Below are positions 25,334 through 32,524 of a stretch of 32,524 nucleotides of DNA, piece by piece. This DNA is from Microbispora triticiradicis (GTDB lineage: Bacteria > Actinomycetota > Actinomycetes > Streptosporangiales > Streptosporangiaceae). The position numbers and the translations under genes are program-made. The notes under the pieces were generated by a model that was not told the origin of the DNA, ran no database searches, and saw only the letters and a program-made list of their open reading frames with translations. How positions within the stretch are numbered: the first letter of the stretch is position 1; every line of letters starts with the position of its first letter. The DNA is taken from the NCBI GenBank assembly GCA_003260025.2, contig QFZU02000069.1, positions 1 through 32,524 on the forward strand. The letters run 5' to 3'.

Positions 25334-25648
25334 TCAGCCGGGCGGCGCGGGGAAGCGCAGCGCGGGCCGGGGCCAGTAGCGCAGCACGACCCTGCCCAGG
25401 ACGTCGTCCTCGGGCACCGCGCCGAAGTCCCAGCTGTCGCGGCGCCCGGGGGCCGACTGGTTGTCGCTCTCCAGCCACCAGCCGTCGCCGGTCAGCCGGA
25501 AGGCCCGCTTGACGATCAGCCCGTGCGGCCGCCTGGCGACCACCACGTCACCCGGCCGCACGGCGGCGCCGAGCCGTACCAGCAGCCAGTCCCCGGGTCG
25601 CAGCGCGGGCCGCATCGAGTCTCCGGAGACACATACGGCGGTGAGCAC
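25334..25648 (-). CDS. sodX: Nickel-type superoxide dismutase maturation protease
   Basis: A 104-residue signal-peptidase-like (S24/S26) protease that trims the N-terminal propeptide of Ni-SOD so the new His1 can bind nickel. The Ser is in SGDSMRPAL (Ser11) and the Lys in HGLIVKRAF (Lys47). The later part (WWLESDNQSAPGRRDSWDFG, VPEDDVLGRVVLRYWPRP) is typical. No membrane helix is present, consistent with a cytosolic processing role. GTG 25648 is chosen because GGAGGGGG sits just upstream. It diverges from sodN across 84 nt, the usual arrangement. Confidence 0.92.
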   Translation of the reverse strand: MLTAVCVSGDSMRPALRPGDWLLVRLGAAVRPGDVVVARRPHGLIVKRAFRLTGDGWWLESDNQSAPGRRDSWDFGAVPEDDVLGRVVLRYWPRPALRFPAPPG

Positions 25649-25732
25649 ATCCCCCTCCGCGTGGCGTTTTCGAGACGAGTAAGGTCGGTTCTGGAACGGT
25701 GCTGTCATCAGCATTCCTAAGGAAGGATTCCG

Positions 25733-26134
25733 ATGCTCGCACGACTGCTGCGACCCCGGCACGAGGCGTCCGCTCACTGCGACCTGCCGTGCGGGGTCTA
25801 CGACCCGGCGCAGGCCCGTATCGAGGCCGAGTCGGTGAAGGCGATCATTAAGAAGTACGCCGACAACGACGACCCGGTCTTCCGGACCCGCGCGCTGCTC
25901 ATCAAGGAACAGCGGGCCGAGCTGGTCAAGCATCACCTCTGGGTGCTGTGGACCGACTACTTCAAGCCCCCGCACCTTGAGCAGTACCCCCAGCTCCACC
26001 AGCTCTTCTGGGACGCGACGAAGCTCGCGGGCGCGGCCGGTGCCAAGGGCACCGTCGACCCCGGGCTGGCGGACGACCTCCTGGCGAAGATCGAGGAGAT
26101 TTCCAAGATCTTCTGGGAGACCAAGGCCGCCTGA
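25733..26134 (+). CDS. sodN: Nickel superoxide dismutase
   Basis: A 133-residue precursor. The 14-residue propeptide MLARLLRPRHEASA precedes the nickel hook HCDLPCGVY. After cleavage His15 becomes residue 1, and Cys16 and Cys20 (mature Cys2 and Cys6) bind nickel. The rest forms a four-helix bundle that assembles as a hexamer and dismutates superoxide in the cytosol. AAGGAAGG (25719-25726) is a strong Shine-Dalgarno. Expression of sodN is nickel-dependent in Streptomyces; no operator could be identified here. A symmetric hairpin follows. Confidence 0.97.
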   Translation: MLARLLRPRHEASAHCDLPCGVYDPAQARIEAESVKAIIKKYADNDDPVFRTRALLIKEQRAELVKHHLWVLWTDYFKPPHLEQYPQLHQLFWDATKLAGAAGAKGTVDPGLADDLLAKIEEISKIFWETKAA

Positions 26135-26147
26135 TCGGGCGGACCGA

Positions 26148-26176
26148 GGCCCCGCACGGCCATGCCGGGCGGGGCC
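26148..26176 (+). terminator. Terminator after sodN
   Basis: GGCCCCGC (26148-26155) pairs with GCGGGGCC (26169-26176), and CGGC/GCCG extend the stem inside. It starts 14 nt after the stop codon. The stretch 26177-26405 holds no gene. Confidence 0.6.
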
Positions 26177-26405
26177 GGGTCGCCCGGAAAGCGGCCCAGG
26201 AAAGCGGCCCAGAGCACGCGACAAGGGCATGTACGCCAGGCGCGACCAAACTCCATAGAAGCTTCGTATTCGGTACTACGGAATTTACGAGGAGTTACCT
26301 CCAAGGAACGCCATAATCGGCGCGTCTGGCCGGGGCAGCACCGTCCAAGTGGCGGTAAGTTGCAGTCAGCGGGCAGTGAGCCGGCTCGAAGGGGCGAGGA
26401 GGAAC

Positions 26406-26831
26406 GTGACCGAGGAAACCGAGACGCCTGCGGTGGATCTGACCGGGATTCGCGATGCTGTGAGTGTCCGGCTGCCCGCCGTGAGCGCCTATCTGTCCGT
26501 GCTGCGCACGGCCACCGCCGGGCTCGCCGCACGGCTCGACTTCACCCTCGACCAGATCGAGGACCTGCGCATCGCGGTGGACGAGGCGTGCGCCATGCTG
26601 CTGCGCCACGCCGTACCCGGAACGGACCTCCTCGCGGAGTTCGAGCTCACCGGCCCGGAGATGACGGTGCGCGTCGAGGTGAACACCCTCGGCGTGAGCT
26701 CGCCCAACCGCGAGGACTTCGCCTGGATGGTGCTGACCGCACTGGCCGACGACGTGGACGCCATCTCCGACCACGCCGACCATCTGGCGATCATGCTGCG
26801 TAAGCGCCGGAGCGCGGCGAGGCCGTCGTGA
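26406..26831 (+). CDS. usfX: Anti-sigma factor of the UsfX/RsbW type
   Basis: A 141-residue GHKL (HATPase) protein expected to bind and hold the stress sigma factor encoded next to it. The N-box region LRIAVDEACAMLLRHA and the later WMVLTALADDVDAI match mycobacterial UsfX, including loss of the usual N-box Asn found in Bacillus RsbW. ATP use may therefore be weak or altered. GTG 26406 follows a purine-rich GAGGAGG. Its stop overlaps the sigma gene start by four bases (GTGA), so the two are translationally coupled. No anti-anti-sigma factor is encoded in this window. Confidence 0.88.
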   Translation: MTEETETPAVDLTGIRDAVSVRLPAVSAYLSVLRTATAGLAARLDFTLDQIEDLRIAVDEACAMLLRHAVPGTDLLAEFELTGPEMTVRVEVNTLGVSSPNREDFAWMVLTALADDVDAISDHADHLAIMLRKRRSAARPS

Positions 26832-27631
26832 CGGAAAGGACGAGTGCGATGGCCTCCGGCGACTCGGCGGCGGTGCCGGACCGCGTACGCGCGCGCACGC
26901 TCTTCGCCGAGCTCTCGGAGCTGCCGTCGGACGACCCGAGGCGCCAGCGTATCCGCGACGAGCTGGTCGAGCTTCACCTGCCGCTCGTGGAGTACCTCGC
27001 CCGCCGTTTCCGGAACAGGGGCGAGTGGCTCGACGACCTGACGCAGGTCGCCACGATCGGTCTCATCAAGTCGATCGACCGCTTCGACCTCGGGCGCGGC
27101 GTGGAGTTCTCCACGTATGCCACCCCGACCATCGTCGGGGAGATCAAGCGGCACTTCCGCGACAAGGGCTGGGCGGTCCGCGTGCCGCGCCGGCTGCAGG
27201 AGCTCAAGCTCTCGCTCACCAAGGCGATAAGCGAGCTGTCCCAGCGTGAGAGCCGGGCGCCCACGGTCGCCGAGCTCGCCGTCCACCTGGGGATGACCGA
27301 GGAAGAGGTCCTGGAGGGCCTGGAGTCGGCCAACGCCTACTCCACCGTGTCGCTCGACGCGCCCGACTCGGGCGACGACGACGCTCCCGCGGTCTCCGAC
27401 TCGCTCGGCATCGTGGACGAGTCGCTGGAGGGCGTGGAGTACCGGGAGTCGCTCAAGCCACTGCTGGAGCGCCTGCCGCCGCGGGAGAAGAGAATCCTCC
27501 TGCTGCGCTTCTTCGGCAACATGACGCAGTCCCAGATCGCCACCGAGCTGGGCATCTCGCAGATGCACGTGTCCCGGCTGCTCGCCCGGACCCTGGCCCA
27601 GCTCCGCGAGGGCCTGACCGCCGAGGACTGA
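26828..27631 (+). CDS. sigF: Alternative RNA polymerase sigma factor, SigF/SigB family
   Basis: A 267-residue group 3 sigma factor. Region 2 spans LVEYLARRFRNRGEWLDDLTQVATIGLIKSIDRF, written here for position only (about residues 50-85). Region 3 contains PRRLQELKLSLTKAI, and region 4 ends in the helix-turn-helix MTQSQIATELGISQMHVSRL. It resembles M. tuberculosis SigF closely in gene order and sequence and probably controls stress or differentiation genes. GTG 26828 gives the 4-nt overlap with usfX. ATG 26849 has a better Shine-Dalgarno (GGAAAGGA, 26833-26840) and is an alternative start. There is no clear terminator; the DNA to 27762 has only short GGATCAGG-like repeats. Confidence 0.93.
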   Translation: MTERTSAMASGDSAAVPDRVRARTLFAELSELPSDDPRRQRIRDELVELHLPLVEYLARRFRNRGEWLDDLTQVATIGLIKSIDRFDLGRGVEFSTYATPTIVGEIKRHFRDKGWAVRVPRRLQELKLSLTKAISELSQRESRAPTVAELAVHLGMTEEEVLEGLESANAYSTVSLDAPDSGDDDAPAVSDSLGIVDESLEGVEYRESLKPLLERLPPREKRILLLRFFGNMTQSQIATELGISQMHVSRLLARTLAQLREGLTAED

Positions 27632-27762
27632 CGCCCCGGACGATCAGGGACGATCAGGGGAACCGATCACAGGAACGACTGGGACGCCGCACTCCCCCCG
27701 GCGGCGCTCGGTCACCCGGATCGGCACCGGGATCGGGCCCGTCCGGATCAGGCCCACCGGGA

Positions 27763-28161
27763 TCAGGAGCCGTCCTCGCCCATCAGCGCGTGGGTCGACG
27801 CCGGGGCGAGCAACGCGACCAGGGCCACGACGGCGGCGACGACGAGCGGCACGCCGAAGCCGTACTGCGCCGACTGGATCAGCGTGATCGCGACGGGCAG
27901 CGCGAAGATCTGGGTGACGACCGCCGGTCCCCTGCTCCAGCGCAGCACCTGCCACAGGCCCCAGGCGACCCAGATCAGGGCGGCCCCGCCGAGCACGCCG
28001 AACCCGGCCACCGCGAGGCCGGTCACCAGGTCGGTGGGCTTGCCGATCAAGGTCTCGACGCCGACGTAGCCGCCCATGACGACCGCGAGCAGGCCCTCGG
28101 CGGCCAGGACGGCGGCGGCCACGGTGAGCGTGGCGGGACGGCCGGCGGAACTGCTGATCAC
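27763..28161 (-). CDS. Small four-helix integral membrane protein, unknown function
   Basis: A 132-residue protein with four likely membrane helices: LTVAAAVLAAEGLLAVVMGG, LVTGLAVAGFGVLGGAALIW, VVTQIFALPVAITLI and FGVPLVVAAVVALVALLAPA. The loop WQVLRWSRGPAVVTQ is typical of small actinobacterial membrane proteins. GTG 28161 is preferred because AGGG lies upstream and the membrane part starts soon after; GTG 28212 would add an Arg-rich 17 residues. It is convergent with sigF and divergent from the lipid kinase gene. No function can be assigned. Confidence 0.7.
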   Translation of the reverse strand: MISSSAGRPATLTVAAAVLAAEGLLAVVMGGYVGVETLIGKPTDLVTGLAVAGFGVLGGAALIWVAWGLWQVLRWSRGPAVVTQIFALPVAITLIQSAQYGFGVPLVVAAVVALVALLAPASTHALMGEDGS

Positions 28162-28249
28162 AACGCCCAACCCTACCCGCAGGGATGGTCGCCCTCCCCG
28201 GAGAGGCGTCACCCGGCGGAAGCGGTAAACGGTTCGTTAACCTTCAGGC

Positions 28250-29242
28250 ATGCGGGCTCTCCTCCTCGTGAATCCCAAGGCCACCTCGACGCACCGGCGC
28301 ACGCGGGACGTGCTGATCCGGGCGCTCGGCGCCGCCGTGGACCTGTCGGTCGAGGAGACCGCGTACCGCGGCCACGCGACCGCGCTCGCCGCGACGGCGC
28401 GGGCCAAGGGGTTCGACGCGGTGGCGGTGCTCGGCGGCGACGGAACGATCAACGAGACCGTCAACGGGCTGCTCCAGGCGCATCCGGGCGGGCACGCGAC
28501 CGAACGGCCGGCCCTCATCGTCATCCCCGGGGGCAGCGCCAACGTCTTCGCCCGCGCCCTCGGGCTGCCCAACAACCCGGTCGAGGCGACCGGAGCCGTC
28601 CTGGAGGCGCTGCGCGAGGACCGGCGCCGTGTCATCGGTCTGGGACAGGCGATTTGGCACGACGAGGTTTCGGGCCCCGATCCGGGGGCAGGAGCGGGCC
28701 CTGACCAACAAAGGTCCCGATATTTCACATTTTGTGCAGGACTGGGATACGACGCGGAGGTCATCCGGGCCGTGGAGGGTCTGCGGAGCGCGGGACACCG
28801 CGCACTGCCCGCCCTCTACGTGAGCACGGCGGTGCGGCACTTCTTCGTGACCGACCGGCGGCGTCCGGCGATCCGGCTGGCGCGTCCCGGCCTGCCGACA
28901 GAGGATGGGATTTTCATGGCGATCGTGTCGAACACGGCGCCGTGGACGTACGCCGGCGCACGTCCGATCAACCCGACACCGTGGGCCGGCTTCGAGACGG
29001 GGCTCGATCTGCTCGGGCTCCGCAGGTTGAATTCACCCGCCGTGCTCTCCTTGGTCCGGCAGATCATCGGAGAACACCGGGGATTGCCGCGCGGTAAACA
29101 CCTCATTCAGACGCATGACGAAGAGGAGTTCACGCTCCTCGCCTCCCGGCCGGTAGCCTTCCAGCTCGACGGCGACTACCTGGGAGAACACGAGTGGGTG
29201 ATCTTTCGCGCTATCCCGGACGCGTTACAAGTCCTCGTCTAA
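28250..29242 (+). CDS. Diacylglycerol kinase-like lipid kinase
   Basis: A 330-residue protein of the DAGK/YegS/sphingosine kinase fold. The N-terminal half has NPKAT (residues 9-13), the nucleotide-binding GGDGT (62-66) and IPGGSANVFARALG. The C-terminal beta-rich half has FTFCAGLGYDAEV and the metal-site region PVAFQLDGDYLG. It likely phosphorylates a membrane lipid at the inner membrane face; the substrate is unknown. The ATG has only a weak AGG just upstream, near a GTAAACGGTTCGTTAAC dyad that may be promoter DNA. In mycobacteria a similar kinase gene lies close to whiB1. Confidence 0.9.
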   Translation: MRALLLVNPKATSTHRRTRDVLIRALGAAVDLSVEETAYRGHATALAATARAKGFDAVAVLGGDGTINETVNGLLQAHPGGHATERPALIVIPGGSANVFARALGLPNNPVEATGAVLEALREDRRRVIGLGQAIWHDEVSGPDPGAGAGPDQQRSRYFTFCAGLGYDAEVIRAVEGLRSAGHRALPALYVSTAVRHFFVTDRRRPAIRLARPGLPTEDGIFMAIVSNTAPWTYAGARPINPTPWAGFETGLDLLGLRRLNSPAVLSLVRQIIGEHRGLPRGKHLIQTHDEEEFTLLASRPVAFQLDGDYLGEHEWVIFRAIPDALQVLV

Positions 29243-29460
29243 CCTGTTACATGTAGTCATAGTGTGACGCATCCGACAGCCACGACGGGCAAAACCTTGT
29301 CCCAAACCTCTTGTGTGGTGTTGGTACGGCTGAAAAGCTGAATCACGACGTCGGAACGTAGGACCTTTACGGAGACCACAGCCTCCGCAAGGGTCCCCGG
29401 CGATCGCGTGGACGCTTCCCGGCCCCTAACCCTGGATCCGGGTAAACGTCCGGCCTAGTT

Positions 29461-29476
29461 AGTGAAAGAGTTCACA
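29461..29476 (+). promoter_or_regulatory. CRP-type site in the whiB1 upstream region
   Basis: AGTGAAAGAGTTCACA matches TGTGA-N6-TCACA at nine of ten positions and lies 54 nt before the whiB1 ATG. In M. tuberculosis the CRP-type regulator Rv3676 controls whiB1. The rest of the 288-nt gap 29243-29530 has no gene. A weaker half-site (TGTGACGCATCCGACA, 29263-29278) and a GGAGCC/GGCTCC hairpin before the Shine-Dalgarno can be seen. Confidence 0.5.
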
Positions 29477-29530
29477 AAGTTGACGGCCAGCGGAGCCACG
29501 AAGGCTCCATCTGACGAAGGAGTGGAACGC

Positions 29531-29785
29531 ATGGACTGGCGCCACCGCGCTGCCTGCCGTGACGTGGACCCCGAACTGTTCTTCCCGATCGGGAACACCG
29601 GTCCCGCGCTCATGCAGATCGACGAGGCCAAGCAGGTGTGCCGGCGATGCACGGTCGCCGACTCCTGCCTGAAGTGGGCCCTGGAGTCCGGCCAGGACGC
29701 CGGAGTCTGGGGCGGACTGAGCGAGGACGAGCGCCGCGCGCTCAAGCGCCGCACGGCTCGTGCCCGCGCCCGCGCCGCCGTCTGA
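29531..29785 (+). CDS. whiB1: WhiB-family iron-sulfur regulator, WhiB1 type
   Basis: An 84-residue regulator, the same length as M. tuberculosis WhiB1. Cys9, Cys37, Cys40 and Cys46 bind a nitric-oxide-sensitive [4Fe-4S] cluster. GVWGGL is the conserved turn, and the basic tail (KRRTARARARAAV) binds DNA. WhiB1 proteins contact the primary sigma factor region 4. GAAGGAG (29516-29522) is well spaced from ATG 29531. The longer frame from 29462 runs through the regulatory region and is rejected. The sensor kinase gene next door repeats the mycobacterial whiB1-pdtaS order. Confidence 0.94.
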   Translation: MDWRHRAACRDVDPELFFPIGNTGPALMQIDEAKQVCRRCTVADSCLKWALESGQDAGVWGGLSEDERRALKRRTARARARAAV

Positions 29786-29813
29786 CCCCCGGCCGTCCGG
29801 CCGCCGTACGCGA

Positions 29814-29852
29814 CCGTCCTCGGTGAATGCCCTAGCGGCGTTCACCGGACGG
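29814..29852. terminator. Bidirectional hairpin between whiB1 and pdtaS
   Basis: CCGTC (29814-29818) and CGGTGAA pair with TTCACCG and GACGG (to 29852), with small bulges. It lies between convergent genes. The rest of the gap to 30040 is low-complexity GTCG/GGTC-rich DNA without a gene. Confidence 0.5.
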
Positions 29853-30040
29853 CGGCGCACCCTCGTCGCGGTCATCACGTCGTTCGCTGCAGGCGAGTCA
29901 CGCTTCATCTGAGTCACGTGGGTCGCATCACGTCGATCGCAGCATGTCGGTCGTCGCGGTCGTCATTGCGGTCGGTCATCGCGTCCACTATGGCATCCCC
30001 CACACCGCCGCGGCGAAGCGGGGTGCCCCTCACGCACCCC

Positions 30041-31504
30041 TCAGGCGGGCTGCACCGGGATGCTGATGCTCACCTCGGTCCCCCCGCCGTCCCTCCCGGC
30101 CACACCCAGGCGGCCCGACAGTTCGCCGACGACCAGCGTGCGGACGATCTGGAGCCCGAGGCTTCCGGTCGCCTCCAGGTCGAAGTCCGCGGGCAGGCCC
30201 CTGCCGTCGTCGGCCACCACCACCTCCAGCCGGTCGGCGTCCCGCCTGACGACGACCTGCACGTTGCCTGAGGAATGCGCGAAGCCGTGCTCGACCGCGT
30301 TCTGGAGCAGCTCCGTCAGCACCATCGCGATCGGGGTCGCGACCGCCGCGGGAAGCACGCCGAAGCCGCCCGTCCGCTTGATCGCCACGTGCGCGACCGA
30401 CACCTCCGCCGTCATCGCGATGACCCGGTCGGCGATGTCGTCGAACTCGACCATCTCCTCCGGCATCTGCGCGAGGATCTCGTGGACGATCGCGATCGAG
30501 CCGACCCGCCGCACGGCCTCGTTCAGGGCCTCCTGCCCCTCCGGGTTGTTCAGGCGGCGCGCCTGGAGCCGCAGCAGCGCCGCCACGGTCTGCAGGTTGT
30601 TCTTCACCCGGTGATGGATCTCCCGGATCGTCGCGTCCTTGGTCAGCAGCTCGCGCTCACGCCGCCGCAGCTCGGTCACGTCGCGGATCAGCACCAGCGC
30701 GCCGATGCGGCCGCCCCCGACGATCAGCGGGATCGCCCGTAGCTGCACGACCGTGCCGCCGTTCTCCACCTCGGTCTCCCGGGGCGCCCGGCCGCTGGCG
30801 ACGAGCATCAGATCCTCGTTGATCGGCTCGTCGGAGTAACACAGGTCGGCGGTCGTCTTCCCGAGGTCCGCGCCCACGAGGTCGGCGTGCAGGCCGAGAC
30901 GGCGGTACGCCGACAGGGCGTTCGGCGAGGCGTAGGTGACCCGGCCTGCCTTGTCCAGCCGGAGCAGGCCGTCGCCCACGCGAGGCGACCTGACCAGGAG
31001 CGGCTCCTCCTCCGTGAACGGGAACCTGCCCTCCGCCACCATCTGCGCGAGGTCGGAGGCGCTCTGCAGGTACGTCAGCTCCAGGCGGGAGGGGGTGCGC
31101 GCCGACGACAGGTTGGTGGACCGCTGGATCACCCCGATGATCGGGCCCTCCCTGCCCCGCCGTACAGGGATGGTCTCCTCACGCACCGGCACGCCGCTCG
31201 ACCAGTCGGGGTCGCCCTCCCGGCAGATGCGGCGCTCGGCCCACGCCACGTCGATCAGCGGCCGCTCTCCCGCCGCCACGGACATCCCCACCACGTCGTC
31301 GTGGTAGACGGTGGGACCGGTCGTGGGACGCATCTGGGCCACCGCCAGCCACCTCGTGCCGCCCTGGTCGGGAACCCAGAGGATCAGATCGGCGAACGAC
31401 AGGTCGGCGAGCAGCTGCCAGTCCGAGACCAGTGAGTGAATCCAGTCGAGGTCGGCGGATTCGAGTGCGGTGTGACGAGACACCAGGTCGCTGAGAGTCG
31501 GCAC
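30041..31504 (-). CDS. pdtaS: PdtaS-type sensor histidine kinase
   Basis: A 487-residue cytosolic sensor kinase. The N-terminal GAF-like domain begins PTLSDLVSRHTAL and contains WQLLADLSFADLILWV, followed by a PAS-like domain (DGLLRLDKAGRVTYASPNALSAYRRLGL). The HisKA_2 box EIHHRVKNNLQTVAALLRLQARR is near residues 295-317 (His297/His298), and the ATPase has ELLQNAVEHGF, DDGRGLPADF and SLGLQIV. It has no membrane helix, as in M. tuberculosis PdtaS, whose partner PdtaR is an RNA-binding antiterminator. GTG 31504 is chosen because it matches the mycobacterial start; GTG 31555 is an alternative. The partner is not in this window. Confidence 0.9.
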   Translation of the reverse strand: MPTLSDLVSRHTALESADLDWIHSLVSDWQLLADLSFADLILWVPDQGGTRWLAVAQMRPTTGPTVYHDDVVGMSVAAGERPLIDVAWAERRICREGDPDWSSGVPVREETIPVRRGREGPIIGVIQRSTNLSSARTPSRLELTYLQSASDLAQMVAEGRFPFTEEEPLLVRSPRVGDGLLRLDKAGRVTYASPNALSAYRRLGLHADLVGADLGKTTADLCYSDEPINEDLMLVASGRAPRETEVENGGTVVQLRAIPLIVGGGRIGALVLIRDVTELRRRERELLTKDATIREIHHRVKNNLQTVAALLRLQARRLNNPEGQEALNEAVRRVGSIAIVHEILAQMPEEMVEFDDIADRVIAMTAEVSVAHVAIKRTGGFGVLPAAVATPIAMVLTELLQNAVEHGFAHSSGNVQVVVRRDADRLEVVVADDGRGLPADFDLEATGSLGLQIVRTLVVGELSGRLGVAGRDGGGTEVSISIPVQPA

Positions 31505-31611
31505 GTGTGCATGATGCGCCGCCTTCCGGGCCGAAAGCGAATCGACCTTCGTCACCTGGCAGTATGCACCTCATGACAGGGCCGCATGACGGGGCCGGCA
31601 GCACAGGGCCG

Positions 31612-32524
31612 ATGGACAGACTGCGCGCGGCCGCGGCGCGGCGGGAGGCGGCGGGCCTGCGGCGCGCCCTGCGCCCGCGCACGCCCGACCACGACGGGCT
31701 GCTCGACCTCGCCTCCAACGACTACCTCGGCCTCGCCCGGCACGAGCGGATCGTCGAGGCGGCCGTCCGCGCCACCCGCGAATGGGGGGCGGGCTCCACC
31801 GGGTCGCGCCTGGTGACGGGCTCGACCCGGCTGCACGCCGAGCTGGAGGACCGGCTCGCCGCCTTCACGGGGGCGTCCCGCGCCCTGGTGTTCTCGTCGG
31901 GGTACCTCGCCAACCTCGCCGCCGTCGCCGCCCTCGGCCGGGACGGGCTCATCGTCTCCGACGCCGGCAACCACGCCTCGATCGTGGACGCCTGCCGGCT
32001 GTCGCGGTCGCGGGTCGTGGTCACGCCGCACGGGGACGCCGAGGCGGTGGCCAAGGTCCTGGCCGAGCGGGACGAGGAGCACGCCCTCGTCGTCACCGAC
32101 GCCGTGTTCTCCGTCGACGGAGACGTCGCGCCGCTGCGCGCCCTGTACGAGGCCGCCGTACGGCACGGCGCGCTGCTCGTGGTCGACGAGGCCCACGCGC
32201 TCGGCGTCGTCGGCGACCACGGCAGGGGCGCGGCGCACGCGGCCGGTCTCGCCGGCCGGCCGGACGTCGTGCGGACCGTCACGCTGTCGAAGTCGCTGGG
32301 CTCCCAGGGCGGCGCGGTCCTGGGCGCCCCCGAGGTGATCGGCACGCTGGTCGACACGGGCCGGTCGTTCATCTTCGACACCGGCCTCGCGCCCGGGTGC
32401 GCGGGGGCCGCCCTGGCCGCCCTCGACCTGCTGGAGGCGTCTCCCGGCCTGCCCGCCCGCGCCCGCGAGAGGGCGCGCGAGCTGGCCGCGCTGGCCCGCG
32501 GGCTCGGCCTGGAGACGGCCGACC
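31612..32524 (+). CDS. bioF: 8-amino-7-oxononanoate synthase, 3' end outside the window
   Basis: The first 304 residues of a PLP-dependent alpha-oxoamine synthase that joins pimeloyl-ACP or -CoA with alanine in biotin synthesis. Motifs are DLASNDYLGLARH, GAGSTGSRLVTGSTRLHAELE, VFSSGYLANLAAVAAL, VVDEAHALGVVGDHGRG (Asp and His around PLP), and TLSKSLGSQGG with the Lys that forms the Schiff base. The gene runs off the right edge. ATG 31612 gives a typical family start (MDRLRAAAARREAAGLRR) and has AGGG upstream; ATG 31564 and 31573 are alternatives. It diverges from pdtaS. Related enzymes (Kbl) are less likely given the actinomycete-type N terminus. Confidence 0.88.
   Translation, partial: MDRLRAAAARREAAGLRRALRPRTPDHDGLLDLASNDYLGLARHERIVEAAVRATREWGAGSTGSRLVTGSTRLHAELEDRLAAFTGASRALVFSSGYLANLAAVAALGRDGLIVSDAGNHASIVDACRLSRSRVVVTPHGDAEAVAKVLAERDEEHALVVTDAVFSVDGDVAPLRALYEAAVRHGALLVVDEAHALGVVGDHGRGAAHAAGLAGRPDVVRTVTLSKSLGSQGGAVLGAPEVIGTLVDTGRSFIFDTGLAPGCAGAALAALDLLEASPGLPARARERARELAALARGLGLETAD

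Noticed and set aside
29948..29990. CRISPR-like or tandem repeat near the end of the whiB1-pdtaS gap
   Set aside because: Only imperfect GGTCGTC/GGTCATC units in low-complexity DNA, with no spacers and no regular period.

Overview
This is high-GC chromosomal DNA from a filamentous actinomycete. The likely placement is Streptosporangiales, inferred from gene content and not proven. The evidence is the Kgd/OdhA-type fused 2-oxoglutarate enzyme, nickel superoxide dismutase with its maturation protease, the usfX-sigF pair, and the whiB1/pdtaS neighbourhood also found in mycobacteria. No phage, transposase, integrase, CRISPR or tRNA was seen.

Layout. Positions 1-7.7 kb: a B3/B4-domain protein, kgd, a 58-residue conserved actinobacterial protein, a DUF4097 protein with a PadR regulator behind an operator-like promoter, and a convergent MDR oxidoreductase. 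Positions 8.0-21.9 kb: an accessory island of nine tandem paralogues, all on the + strand (called A to I here), encoding secreted trypsin-fold proteins, with one opposite-strand SSI-type protease inhibitor between A and B. Positions 22.0-25.3 kb: a TPR regulator-like protein, NADP-malic enzyme and a CGNR-type zinc-finger protein. Positions 25.3-32.5 kb: divergent sodX/sodN, usfX-sigF, a small membrane protein, a diacylglycerol-kinase-like lipid kinase, whiB1, a PdtaS-type sensor kinase, and the 5' part of bioF.

The island is the most unusual part. A, B and I keep the full His-Asp-Ser triad and a Cys pair near the Ser. C keeps the Ser but has lost the Cys pair. D, E, F and G carry Leu in place of the catalytic Ser, and H carries Gly, so five of nine look like secreted pseudoproteases. 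A framework that is almost identical in C-G is interrupted, at one fixed point after the Asp motif, by a segment of about 10 to 60 residues that differs completely in each copy. A second, smaller variable loop lies before the first Cys.

The regulatory DNA was duplicated with the genes. C, D, E, F and G each have an exact TGTGA-N6-TCACA palindrome (CRP/FNR-family type) 191-217 nt upstream of a TAnnnT -10 box. In six copies a small hairpin starts 29-31 nt after that -10 box. The hairpin varies only by pairing-preserving changes, including one double compensatory change, which suggests a structured mRNA leader. A similar hairpin precedes A. The island may therefore be a co-regulated, diversifying set of secreted protease-like proteins, with an inhibitor that could restrain the active members. 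Function, targets and the regulator are inferences.
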